Shown here: piece by piece, positions 15,180 through 21,555 of the stretch
Position numbering within the stretch: position 1 is the first letter of the stretch
How the letters are laid out: every line of letters starts with the position of its first letter
The notes under the pieces: generated by a model
The model's input: the letters and a program-made list of their open reading frames with translations, nothing else
The model's database searches: none
Told to the model about the DNA's origin: nothing
Made by a program: the position numbers and the translations under genes
Origin: an uncultured Bacilli bacterium
GTDB taxonomy: Bacteria > Bacillota_I > Bacilli_A > RF39 > UBA660
Length of the DNA: 23,611 nucleotides
Direction of reading: 5' to 3'
Assembly (NCBI GenBank): GCA_947623845.1
Contig: CANQHM010000016.1
Coordinates: forward strand, 1-23,611

Positions 15180-15252
15180 CATATGTAGGAGTATTATAGT
15201 TGCTGGAGTGTCTGCCACCTTCTTCAATTTCTAATAGATTGGTGGTGATAAT

Positions 15253-15348
15253 ATGCGGAAAAGTACATTTATTTTAAAATTACTGAAAAGCATTATAATC
15301 ATAATGTTTTTAACAATAATTCTAGTAATAGTTTTACGTGTTAAATAG
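15253..15348 (+). CDS. 31-residue membrane peptide, candidate type I toxin
   Basis: ATG 15253 to TAG 15346-15348 encodes a 31-residue peptide. A basic N-terminus (MRKSTFILKLLK) is followed by a hydrophobic stretch of about 16 residues (SIIIIMFLTIILVIVL) and a basic end (RVK), the shape of type I toxins such as Fst, TxpA or BsrG; the sequence itself matches none that I recall. It has a clear promoter and an SD-like GGTGGTGATA. The bases GGTGG (15241-15245) are complementary to CCACC (15215-15219) in the leader, so the site may be hidden in the full-length mRNA. A - strand RNA overlaps its 3' end. Role by analogy: membrane insertion when the antisense RNA falls. No experimental parallel can be claimed. 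Confidence 0.6.
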   Translation: MRKSTFILKLLKSIIIIMFLTIILVIVLRVK

Positions 15349-15468
15349 CAAAAGAGACACTTAACTAAACCCTATAAAGAGTTAGTTAAATGTCAACCCT
15401 TTTAGGTAGACATTTCAGCATCGCAAAACTAAAATGCTCCTTTTTTATTTTATGAAGTTTCCTTCACT
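15348..15468 (-). ncRNA. antisense RNA, candidate type I antitoxin
   Basis: Predicted - strand RNA of about 120 nt starting at A 15468. It opens with AGTGAAGG and a 5' hairpin TGAAG-GAAA-CTTCA (15466 back to 15453), has a central hairpin of about five pairs (AGCAT/ATGCT), and ends in GACATTTAACTAA (15394 back to 15382) paired with TTAGTTAAGTGTC (15368 back to 15356), then TCTTTT. One pair is G-U on this strand and a mismatch on the other. It is complementary to the 3' part of the toxin-like mRNA just after its stop, the arrangement of TxpA/RatA and BsrG/SR4. Confidence 0.55.
15417..15451 (+). terminator. weak terminator of the toxin-like mRNA
   Basis: AGCAT (15417-15421) and ATGCT (15434-15438) with a 12-base loop, followed by CC and TTTTTTATTTT. 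Only five pairs, so uncertain. Confidence 0.35.
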
Positions 15469-15474
15469 AAATAC

Positions 15475-15503
15475 ATAATATCATAAAATATTTATATTTT
15501 CAA
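15475..15503 (-). promoter_or_regulatory. promoter of the antisense RNA
   Basis: Reverse strand TTGAAA (15503 back to 15498), exactly 17 bases, TATTAT (15480 back to 15475). Start predicted at A 15468. Geometry equal to that of small RNA 1. Confidence 0.6.
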
Positions 15504-15526
15504 GTGGTAAATATTAAATGGTAGTA

Positions 15527-15555
15527 TTTAAAAAATGAGTGAGCTATGATATAAT
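15527..15555 (+). promoter_or_regulatory. promoter of nfo
   Basis: TTTAAA (15527-15532), 17 bases, TG (15547-15548) and TATAAT (15550-15555). The ribosome binding site GAGGTGGAAG follows just before ATG 15580. Confidence 0.65.
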
Positions 15556-15579
15556 TAAAAAGTATTATGAGGTGGAAGT

Positions 15580-16488
15580 ATGTTAAAAATAGGAAGTCAT
15601 GTATCTTATGGAAAAGATGGTTTATTAGGGGCTTTAAATGAAGCATTAAGTTATGATGCTAATACATTTATGTTTTATACGGGAGCTCCTACTAATACCA
15701 TAAGAAAAGATATAGATGAACAACTTACGTTAAAAGCACAAGAGTTAATGAAAGAAAATAATATAGATATAAATGATGTTATATGTCATGCCCCATATAT
15801 TGTTAATTTAGCTAATAAAAGTGATTTAGATAAATATAATTTTAGTATTAATTTTATAAAAAATGAGTTAGAAAGATGTCGAAAGTTAGGGATTAAATAT
15901 ATGGTCTTACATCCTGGTAGTGCCGTAGGTATTAGTAAGAGTGAGGGACTTAATAATATTATCGAAGCTTTAAATAAAATAATTACGAAAGAAGATTATA
16001 CCATGATATTACTTGAAACCATGGCGGGAAAAGGTAGTGAATGTAATACCAATTTAGAAGAATTAAAAACTTTAATAGATGGGGTTATATTAAAAGATAA
16101 AATTGGGGTATGTTTAGATACTTGTCATTTAAATGATTCCGGGGTAGATATGAGTTTATTTGCTAATTACTTAGAAGAATTTGATAAATTAATTGGTATA
16201 GATAAAATTCATTGTGTCCATATTAACGATAGTAAAAATATTATAGGATCACATAAAGATCGTCATGAAAATATTGGATTTGGAACTATTGGGTTTGATA
16301 ACTTAATTAATATTATTTATAATGAAAAATTAGAAAGTGTTCCTAAAATCTTAGAAACACCTTATATTGGAAATTTTGATGGCGATAAAGAACGCCTATA
16401 TCCGCCTTATAAATTTGAAATAGCCATGATTAGAAATAAAACATTTGATAAAGACGTACTAAATAAAATTAGAATGTACTATAAATAA
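15580..16488 (+). CDS. nfo: endonuclease IV (AP endonuclease)
   Basis: 302 residues; typical Nfo length is about 280-300. Metal-binding and family motifs in order: GSHVSYGKDGLLGA, CHAPYIVNLAN, VLHPGSAVG, ILLETMAGKGSE, GVCLDTCHLNDSG, HINDSKNIIGSHKDRHENIG and ILETPY. These supply the His, Glu and Asp ligands for three zinc ions. It cuts 5' to abasic sites in base excision repair. The ribosome binding site is GAGGTGG. Convergent with a yqfT-like gene that overlaps its end by 10 bases; nfo and yqfT are neighbours in Bacillus too, which supports both calls. Confidence 0.96.
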   Translation: MLKIGSHVSYGKDGLLGALNEALSYDANTFMFYTGAPTNTIRKDIDEQLTLKAQELMKENNIDINDVICHAPYIVNLANKSDLDKYNFSINFIKNELERCRKLGIKYMVLHPGSAVGISKSEGLNNIIEALNKIITKEDYTMILLETMAGKGSECNTNLEELKTLIDGVILKDKIGVCLDTCHLNDSGVDMSLFANYLEEFDKLIGIDKIHCVHINDSKNIIGSHKDRHENIGFGTIGFDNLINIIYNEKLESVPKILETPYIGNFDGDKERLYPPYKFEIAMIRNKTFDKDVLNKIRMYYK

Positions 16489-16739
16489 TTTTTATACTTA
16501 GAATAATATTCTAAAATTAATTTCTTCACTTTAGGAAAGTTTTCTTCACTAAAGTGATTTTTATATCTATCAATATCTAGATTATTAGGATTACTTAAAA
16601 TCATTTGATAATTCTTCTTAATAAAACCATAAACAAACATTATCTCACTATCACTTAAAGTAATATTCTTAGATAAAGCAAAATTCTTAACATCCTCTAA
16701 AGTCATTTTATTTATATATTTTTCAATTAAATTATACAT
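16479..16739 (-). CDS. YqfT-like (DUF2624) small protein
   Basis: 86 residues, all helical in appearance, no membrane segment. NLIEKYINKMTLEDVKNFAL followed by SKNITLSDSEIMFVYGFIKKN resembles the DUF2624/YqfT pattern (helix, then a position in which residues before a glutamate-containing helix are Ser/Thr). The position next to nfo, as in Bacillus, makes this likely, although orientation differs (here convergent). Function unknown. Ribosome binding site GAGGTGA and TACAAT (16761 back to 16756) are on the reverse strand. The 3' end overlaps nfo by 10 bases. Confidence 0.6.
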   Translation of the reverse strand: MYNLIEKYINKMTLEDVKNFALSKNITLSDSEIMFVYGFIKKNYQMILSNPNNLDIDRYKNHFSEENFPKVKKLILEYYSKYKNYL

Positions 16740-16802
16740 CGTTTCACCTCAATATATTGTATGAAGATAAAACGATAGTAAATACTAATAATGGTGAATT
16801 TT

Positions 16803-18692
16803 ATGAAAAAGTTTATAACGATATTACTAGTATTTATCTTCTTAATATTTAGTGCAAAGATTATTAGTTTAAGAATTATTAAACATCAAGAATATGAATA
16901 TTTATATCGCAGTAAAGATGAATTATTAATTACGAGTAGTAATGCTCCAAGAGGAAGAATACTTGATCGTAATGGGATAGTTTTAGTAGATAATACTTAT
17001 CAAAATAATATTGTTTATTATAAAAATAGAAAGTATGACTTTGATACGGAGATAAAAATAGCTGATACTTTAAATAAATATATTACTTTAGAAAGAGATG
17101 ATAATACTTTAAAAGAATATTATTTAAATACGCATAATATTAAAGAGTTATTAACCAAAGAGGAATTACACGATTATGAATATCGAGTTATAGATAAAGA
17201 CAAATTATTAAGTATTTTATATGAAAAAGTTAGTAATGAATTGTTAGATAGTTATACTCCTAAAGAAATAAATACGATTATGATATATAGTAAAATGAAT
17301 GCGGGTTATTACTATGAGGGAAAGATATTAAAACAAGATATTAGTGAAGAAGAATGTGCAAGTATTATAGAAAGTAATATTACGGGAGTTACTTGTGAAA
17401 AAAGTTATATTAGAGATTATAAATATCCGGAATTAAAAAGTATTTTAGGGGTAGTATCTTATATACCTTATGAAGAAAAAGAAGAATATTTAAATAAGGG
17501 GTATAAGATTAATGACTTTGTAGGAATTAGTGGATTAGAAAAGTATTATGATAAAACTTTAAGAGGGGAAGATGCGGTATACGAAGTTACCAAAGATTAT
17601 AGTTTAAAATTAGTTTCTGAAGAAAAAAGGGGAAATGATTTAGTACTTTCTTTAGATATTAATTTATATAATGATGTTAATAATATTTTAAAAGATAATA
17701 TGATTAAAGCTAAGAAAGATGCTAATACGGATTATTTTAGTGAAAGTTATGTTTTAATAAGTGATGTTACCAATAATCAAATAATTTCTTTAAATGGGTT
17801 AGAAATATTATCTAATAATAGAGATTATAGTTTTAAAGATGTGACGAGTAAGATATTTACATCTTCTTTTACCGTAGGGAGTGTTATTAAAGGGGCTTCT
17901 CATACTGTAGGGTATTTAAATAATGCGATACCCGTAGGAAAAAAGATTAAAGATAGTTGTATAAAGTTATATAATGTACCAGCTAAATGTTCTTTTAAAG
18001 ATTTAGGATATATTAATGATATTGATGCTTTAAAAATGAGTAGTAATTATTATCAATTTAGAACAGCTTTAAATGTTTTAGGAGTAGATTATGTCCCTAA
18101 TATTAAAATAGATGTTACAGAAGATGATTTTAATAAATATCGTAGTGTTTTTGCTCTATATGGTTTAGGAGTACCTACAAATATTGACTTTCCCATAGAA
18201 AATACGGGGATTAAGGGTAGTACTATTGCTCCTGATTTATTACTTAACTTGGCGATAGGGCAGTATGATACCTATACCGCTTTAGGATTACTTAGTTATA
18301 TTAATACAATTGCTAATTATGGAGTAAGAAAAAGTTTATCTTTAACTATCAAAGATAATGAAGTATTAGATACTATACCATTAGATAAAGAATATTATGA
18401 GCGAATTATTAAAGGTTTTTATGAAGTAATAAATTCGGGAACAGGATTAGGTTATGTTGATAAAGCATATCAAGCGGCAGGAAAGACGGGAACTAGTGAA
18501 ACATACTATGATAAAAATATTACGACTATTACCTCAACCTGTGCAATATTTATGCCGAAAGATAACCCTAAATACTCCTTAGTTATTATAAATCCTAATA
18601 TTGGAATTAGTAATAAAGAGGGGTTTTCATACCTAAATCGTAAAATAAGTAAAGAAATAAGTAAACTTCTATTTGAAAAATATAGTAACTAA
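16803..18692 (+). CDS. class B penicillin-binding protein (PBP2/FtsI type transpeptidase)
   Basis: 629 residues from ATG 16803 (GGTGA six bases upstream; the in-frame ATG 16791 has none). A membrane helix at about 3-22, then the dimerisation domain with NAPRGRILDRNG. The transpeptidase domain has all three motifs: Ser360-Val-Ile-Lys363, Ser413-Ser-Asn415 and Lys561-Thr-Gly-Thr564. It therefore is expected to be active and to cross-link peptidoglycan; a partner SEDS protein (ftsW) is in the window. There is no PASTA domain after the KTG motif, so it looks more like PBP2/PbpA-type than PBP2x. The neighbourhood (L33, EF-P) gives no hint whether it acts in elongation or division. The rpmG promoter is within its last 20 bases and just after. 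Confidence 0.92.
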   Translation: MKKFITILLVFIFLIFSAKIISLRIIKHQEYEYLYRSKDELLITSSNAPRGRILDRNGIVLVDNTYQNNIVYYKNRKYDFDTEIKIADTLNKYITLERDDNTLKEYYLNTHNIKELLTKEELHDYEYRVIDKDKLLSILYEKVSNELLDSYTPKEINTIMIYSKMNAGYYYEGKILKQDISEEECASIIESNITGVTCEKSYIRDYKYPELKSILGVVSYIPYEEKEEYLNKGYKINDFVGISGLEKYYDKTLRGEDAVYEVTKDYSLKLVSEEKRGNDLVLSLDINLYNDVNNILKDNMIKAKKDANTDYFSESYVLISDVTNNQIISLNGLEILSNNRDYSFKDVTSKIFTSSFTVGSVIKGASHTVGYLNNAIPVGKKIKDSCIKLYNVPAKCSFKDLGYINDIDALKMSSNYYQFRTALNVLGVDYVPNIKIDVTEDDFNKYRSVFALYGLGVPTNIDFPIENTGIKGSTIAPDLLLNLAIGQYDTYTALGLLSYINTIANYGVRKSLSLTIKDNEVLDTIPLDKEYYERIIKGFYEVINSGTGLGYVDKAYQAAGKTGTSETYYDKNITTITSTCAIFMPKDNPKYSLVIINPNIGISNKEGFSYLNRKISKEISKLLFEKYSN

Positions 18693-18701
18693 TGTTATAA
18701 T
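18673..18701 (+). promoter_or_regulatory. promoter of rpmG-efp
   Basis: TTGAAA (18673-18678), exactly 17 bases, TG (18693-18694) and TATAAT (18696-18701). A strong-looking promoter with its -35 in the coding end of the PBP. Confidence 0.75.
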
Positions 18702-18734
18702 AGCATAGATATTTATATAAAAGGAGGAAGAACT

Positions 18735-18905
18735 ATGGCCAAAGCTAAAGCTGGAAATCGTGAATATGTTGATTTAGTATGTAGTGAATGCAAAAGAGCT
18801 AACTATACCGTAAGTAAGAATAAGAAAAATACTCCCGATAAATTAGAAGTTAAGAAATTATGTAAATTTTGTGGCAAACATACTATTCACAAAGAAAAGA
18901 AATAA
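18735..18905 (+). CDS. rpmG: 50S ribosomal protein L33 (zinc-binding form)
   Basis: 56 residues. It begins [20 protein letters not shown] and has the usual tail with [19 protein letters not shown]. Both Cys pairs are present, C16-x-x-C19 and C43-x-x-C46, so it is the C+ (zinc ribbon) form rather than the Cys-free paralog. AAGGAGG precedes ATG 18735 by 8 bases. It is followed by efp after 22 bases with no terminator, so the two form an operon of translation genes. Confidence 0.95.
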   Translation: MAKAKAGNREYVDLVCSECKRANYTVSKNKKNTPDKLEVKKLCKFCGKHTIHKEKK

Positions 18906-18927
18906 TTTATAAAAGGAGGAAATAACA

Positions 18928-19488
18928 ATGAACGTTAATATTAATGATATTAAAAATGGTATGACTCTTATTATTGATGGTTCTTTATGTCAAATAGTAG
19001 AATTTCAACATGTTAAACCTGGTAAGGGACCTGCTTTTGTTAGAATTAAACTTAAAAATTTAAAAACAGGATCTACGGTTGAAGAAACATTTAATACTAA
19101 TATTAAATTTGAAAGAGCACATATCGATAAGAAACCAATGCAATATTTATATAAGAATGGTAATAATTTTGTCTTTATGGATACTAATACTTATGAACAA
19201 GTAGAAATAAGTGAAAATATTCTCGAAGATGAAAAGAAATTCTTAAAAGAAAATTTAGAATTACAAATTAATTTCTATAATGGAGAAATTATTGGAGTAG
19301 ATTTACCAGAAAAGATTGAGTTTGAAGTTGTTGATACAACGGATGCTACTAAAGGTAATACAGCTAATAATGCCATGAAAGATGCTACTATAGAAACTGG
19401 TTATGTAGTTAAAGTACCATTATTTATATCTCAAGGAGAAAGAATAATTATTTCAACTAGAGATGGTAAATATTCAAGTAGAGCTTAA
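18928..19488 (+). CDS. efp: elongation factor P
   Basis: 186 residues, the standard EF-P size with three beta-barrel domains. The N-terminal loop HVKPGKGPAFVR has Lys33, the residue modified in many bacteria. The C-terminal domain ends with the common GERIIISTRDGKYSSRA. EF-P rescues ribosomes stalled on polyproline. The loop resembles the Bacillus type (KPGKG), where the Lys is 5-aminopentanolylated; whether the modifying enzymes exist is not shown here. The ribosome binding site is AAAAGGAGGA. A long terminator follows directly and overlaps the stop codon. Confidence 0.97.
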   Translation: MNVNINDIKNGMTLIIDGSLCQIVEFQHVKPGKGPAFVRIKLKNLKTGSTVEETFNTNIKFERAHIDKKPMQYLYKNGNNFVFMDTNTYEQVEISENILEDEKKFLKENLELQINFYNGEIIGVDLPEKIEFEVVDTTDATKGNTANNAMKDATIETGYVVKVPLFISQGERIIISTRDGKYSSRA

Positions 19489-19527
19489 AACTAAGATTCG
19501 TAAATGATCTGCAATCTTAGTTTTTTT
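19487..19527 (+). terminator. terminator of efp
   Basis: AAAACTAAGATT (19487-19498), 14-base loop, AATCTTAGTTTT (19513-19524), with T to 19527. The -35 of the next promoter begins two bases later (19529), so the promoter is insulated by it. Confidence 0.85.
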
Positions 19528-19528
19528 C

Positions 19529-19558
19529 TTGACTTTTTTAGTGGGGGGGGGGTATACT
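19529..19558 (+). promoter_or_regulatory. promoter with G10 in the spacer (first beta-helix surface protein)
   Basis: TTGACT (19529-19534), spacer of 18 bases, TATACT (19553-19558). The last ten bases of the spacer are all G (19543-19552). A change of one base in the run shifts the -35/-10 distance from 18 to 17 or 19, the classic mechanism of phase-variable promoters such as Neisseria porA. Confidence 0.8.
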
Positions 19559-19578
19559 GATAGTAGAAAGGAGAATAG

Positions 19579-19626
19579 TTGTTTAAAAAACAAATTATTT
19601 TAAAGAAAGGAAGATTGATAATATGA
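19579..19626 (+). other. possible 15-codon leader frame, TTG start
   Basis: TTG 19579 lies five bases after AAAGGAG and opens a frame of 15 codons (LFKKQIILKKGRLII if TTG is read as Leu) ending in TGA at 19624-19626, which overlaps the ATG of the surface protein (ATGA). The same 48-base frame exists before the second paralog. The bases in the middle can also form a small hairpin (TTGTTT with AAACAA). Confidence 0.3.
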
Positions 19627-21350
19627 AAAAATTAAAATTATTTGTGATGAGTTTATGTGCAATGTTTGTGGCTGTTCTTGGTGTTAATGCTACTGCTCTT
19701 GATAGTTGTGATGATGCAACTGCTAAAGCCAAAGTTGGAAATTCTTGCTATGCTGACTTACAAGAAGCAATTACTAGTGCAAATGCAAACGATACAGTTT
19801 ATGTTTTAAAAGATGTCAATATAAGTAGTGGGACTTCTTTATCAATTGTCAATAAGAATATAACATTAGATTTAGGTACACATGAATTAACTTTTAGTAA
19901 TACTGCAGTAAATGGCTTATTAGTAAATGGTTCTACTGTTACTGTTAAAAACGGGAAAATTGTTCAAAATTGTGAAGGAAATAGGGGAAATGGTACAACT
20001 CCTATAGCAGTATATGTTTTAACTAGTAGTGATGTTACTTTAGAAAATATTGAAGTAATTGATGACGAATATAGTGCTGTAGTTATGTATCCAAGTAATC
20101 AAACTACTCTTGTATCAGCAACAGTAACTGTTAAAGAAGATGCTATAATTAGAAGTGCTGATGGTCATGCTATAACAGGTGTAGGTTATGGTAATAAAAC
20201 TGCTAATGTTTATGGTACACTTGTATCTGGTAATGAATATGCTGCAATAAATGGTGCTTGGAATGCTAATGACCCACTAGATATAAATATTAAAGAAGGT
20301 GCTCAAGTTACTGGTGGTGTTCTTCAAATGAGTGGTGGTAAAGTAGTTATCGAAGGAACTGTAACTAATAGTGTTGGTTCTGCAGTTGTTATAACTAATG
20401 GTGAATTAGAAGTTAAAGAAGGTGCAGTAGTTAAATCAACAGCTCCTTATGATGGAAATTGGCAAGTAACTGCAGATCACCAAGTATTTGATGATGGCTC
20501 TGCAATATTTGTTGAACCAACAGCTGCAGTTGATGTTAAAATTACAGGTGGAGAGATTACAAGCGATAATGGATATGCTATTTCTGCTCCTGCAACAAAT
20601 AATGATAACGCAAACCTAGAAATCAGTATTGAAGCTGGTAATTTTGAAAGTGCTAAAGGTGGAATAAATATTCATGAAGTTGAGAGTGTCGAAAGAGAAG
20701 CATTTATCTCTGCTGGAGCTGTTTTCTTAAAAAATGGAGAATCTGATGAGAGTGTTCTATCTTATACTGATGGATTGGATATTTCTGAAAGTGGTGTTAT
20801 TGGAACTATTTATGATATTGAATTAGGTGAATCTGAAAACGGAACTGTTGAATATCCTAGTAATGCTGCTGTAGGTGAAGATGTCGAAGTTACTATTACT
20901 CCTGATGAAGGTTATGAAATTGCGGAAATGACAGTTTTAGATGAAAATGGCGAAGAATTACCATTTGAAACAACTGAAACAGGATTAATATTCACAATGC
21001 CAGAAGGTGCTGTAACTATTAGTGTTAAATTTACTAAAGTAGATTTAGGAAAAGCTGATACTACAGAATTAGAAAAAGCTATAGCTGAAGCTGAAAAATA
21101 CTTAGATGATAAGAAATATGATGCTAAACAAGTTGAAGCATTAAAGAAATTAATTGAAGAAGCTAAAGGCTTATTAGAATCAACAGATCAAACTAAAGTT
21201 GATGAAATGGTAAAAGTTTTAGCTGATGCTACAACTAAAGTTGCAAATACTGGTGATAACATTATGAGTGTTATTGCAACAGGTATGATAAGCTTAGCAG
21301 TAATAGCTGGTGGAATTGTCTTAGTAAGAAAAAACAAATTCAATAACTAA
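19623..21350 (+). CDS. secreted beta-helix surface protein with InlB-like repeat, FIVAR-like region and variant sorting signal
   Basis: 575 residues. Signal peptide at about 1-24 (MKKLKLFVMSLCAMFVAVLG). Residues about 30-365 are short strand-turn repeats (VTVKNGKIVQ, LEVKEGAVVKS, VKITGGEITS) typical of a parallel beta-helix, as in adhesins or polysaccharide-binding proteins. Residues about 398-470 resemble the divergent InlB B-repeat (NGTVEYPSNAAVGEDVEVTI, then FTMPEGAV). About 475-538 is helical and FIVAR-like. The C-terminus has VANTGDN (540-546), a hydrophobic segment and RKNK, the layout of an LPXTG signal but with VANTG. Probably attached to the wall by a sortase. The 5' and 3' parts are nearly identical to those of the next gene. 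Confidence 0.82.
   Translation: MKKLKLFVMSLCAMFVAVLGVNATALDSCDDATAKAKVGNSCYADLQEAITSANANDTVYVLKDVNISSGTSLSIVNKNITLDLGTHELTFSNTAVNGLLVNGSTVTVKNGKIVQNCEGNRGNGTTPIAVYVLTSSDVTLENIEVIDDEYSAVVMYPSNQTTLVSATVTVKEDAIIRSADGHAITGVGYGNKTANVYGTLVSGNEYAAINGAWNANDPLDINIKEGAQVTGGVLQMSGGKVVIEGTVTNSVGSAVVITNGELEVKEGAVVKSTAPYDGNWQVTADHQVFDDGSAIFVEPTAAVDVKITGGEITSDNGYAISAPATNNDNANLEISIEAGNFESAKGGINIHEVESVEREAFISAGAVFLKNGESDESVLSYTDGLDISESGVIGTIYDIELGESENGTVEYPSNAAVGEDVEVTITPDEGYEIAEMTVLDENGEELPFETTETGLIFTMPEGAVTISVKFTKVDLGKADTTELEKAIAEAEKYLDDKKYDAKQVEALKKLIEEAKGLLESTDQTKVDEMVKVLADATTKVANTGDNIMSVIATGMISLAVIAGGIVLVRKNKFNN
20801..21344 (+). repeat. duplicated 3' cassette (InlB-like repeat, FIVAR-like region, sorting signal), copy 1
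   Basis: Aligned with 23081-23611 at an offset of 2280 that falls to 2268 after a 12-base gap. Long tracts are almost identical at the DNA level, including silent positions. Confidence 0.8.
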
Positions 21351-21362
21351 TATATTCTAGTT

Positions 21363-21391
21363 AAAGTTCACATGAAAGTGTGGACTTTTTT
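21363..21391 (+). terminator. first terminator after the surface protein
   Basis: AAAGTTCACA (21363-21372), six-base loop, TGTGGACTTT (21379-21388) with one G-U pair, then T. Confidence 0.75.
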
Positions 21392-21393
21392 CG

Positions 21394-21438
21394 TGGTGTT
21401 TGAAATTAGTTAAAAAAAAGAATGAAACACCATTTTTT
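21394..21438 (+). terminator. second terminator after the surface protein
   Basis: TGGTGTTT (21394-21401) and AAACACCA (21425-21432) with a 23-base loop, then six T (21433-21438). Two terminators in tandem separate the genes and shield the next promoter from read-through. Confidence 0.6.
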
Positions 21439-21457
21439 GTCAAGTGATGTATTTTGC

Positions 21458-21487
21458 TTGACTTTTTTAGTGGGGGGGGGGTATACT
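21458..21487 (+). promoter_or_regulatory. promoter with G10 in the spacer (second beta-helix surface protein)
   Basis: TTGACT (21458-21463), 18-base spacer with G10 (21472-21481), TATACT (21482-21487). It is identical over these 30 bases to the promoter at 19529. Confidence 0.8.
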
Positions 21488-21507
21488 AAAGCTAGAAAGG
21501 AGAAAAG

Positions 21508-21555
21508 TTGTTTATAAAACAAACAATTTTAAAGAAAGGAAGATTGATATTATGA
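21508..21555 (+). other. possible 15-codon leader frame, TTG start (second copy)
   Basis: TTG 21508, after AAAGGAG, opens a frame of 15 codons (LFIKQTILKKGRLIL if TTG is read as Leu) and ends in TGA at 21553-21555, overlapping the main ATG. Length, start and overlap equal the first copy, with substitutions but no indel. Confidence 0.3.

Larger units (their letters stand above)
19529..19680 (+). repeat. duplicated promoter-leader-signal peptide, copy 1
   Basis: Matches 21458-21609 in position and almost in sequence: the promoter is identical, the leader has few substitutions, and the first 47 bases of coding sequence are identical. Confidence 0.8.

Noticed and set aside
16498..16514. Palindrome TTAGAATAATATTCTAA as a terminator between nfo and the yqfT-like gene
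   Set aside because: No T-run follows on either strand and the stem is AT-only; it is coding sequence of the yqfT-like gene.
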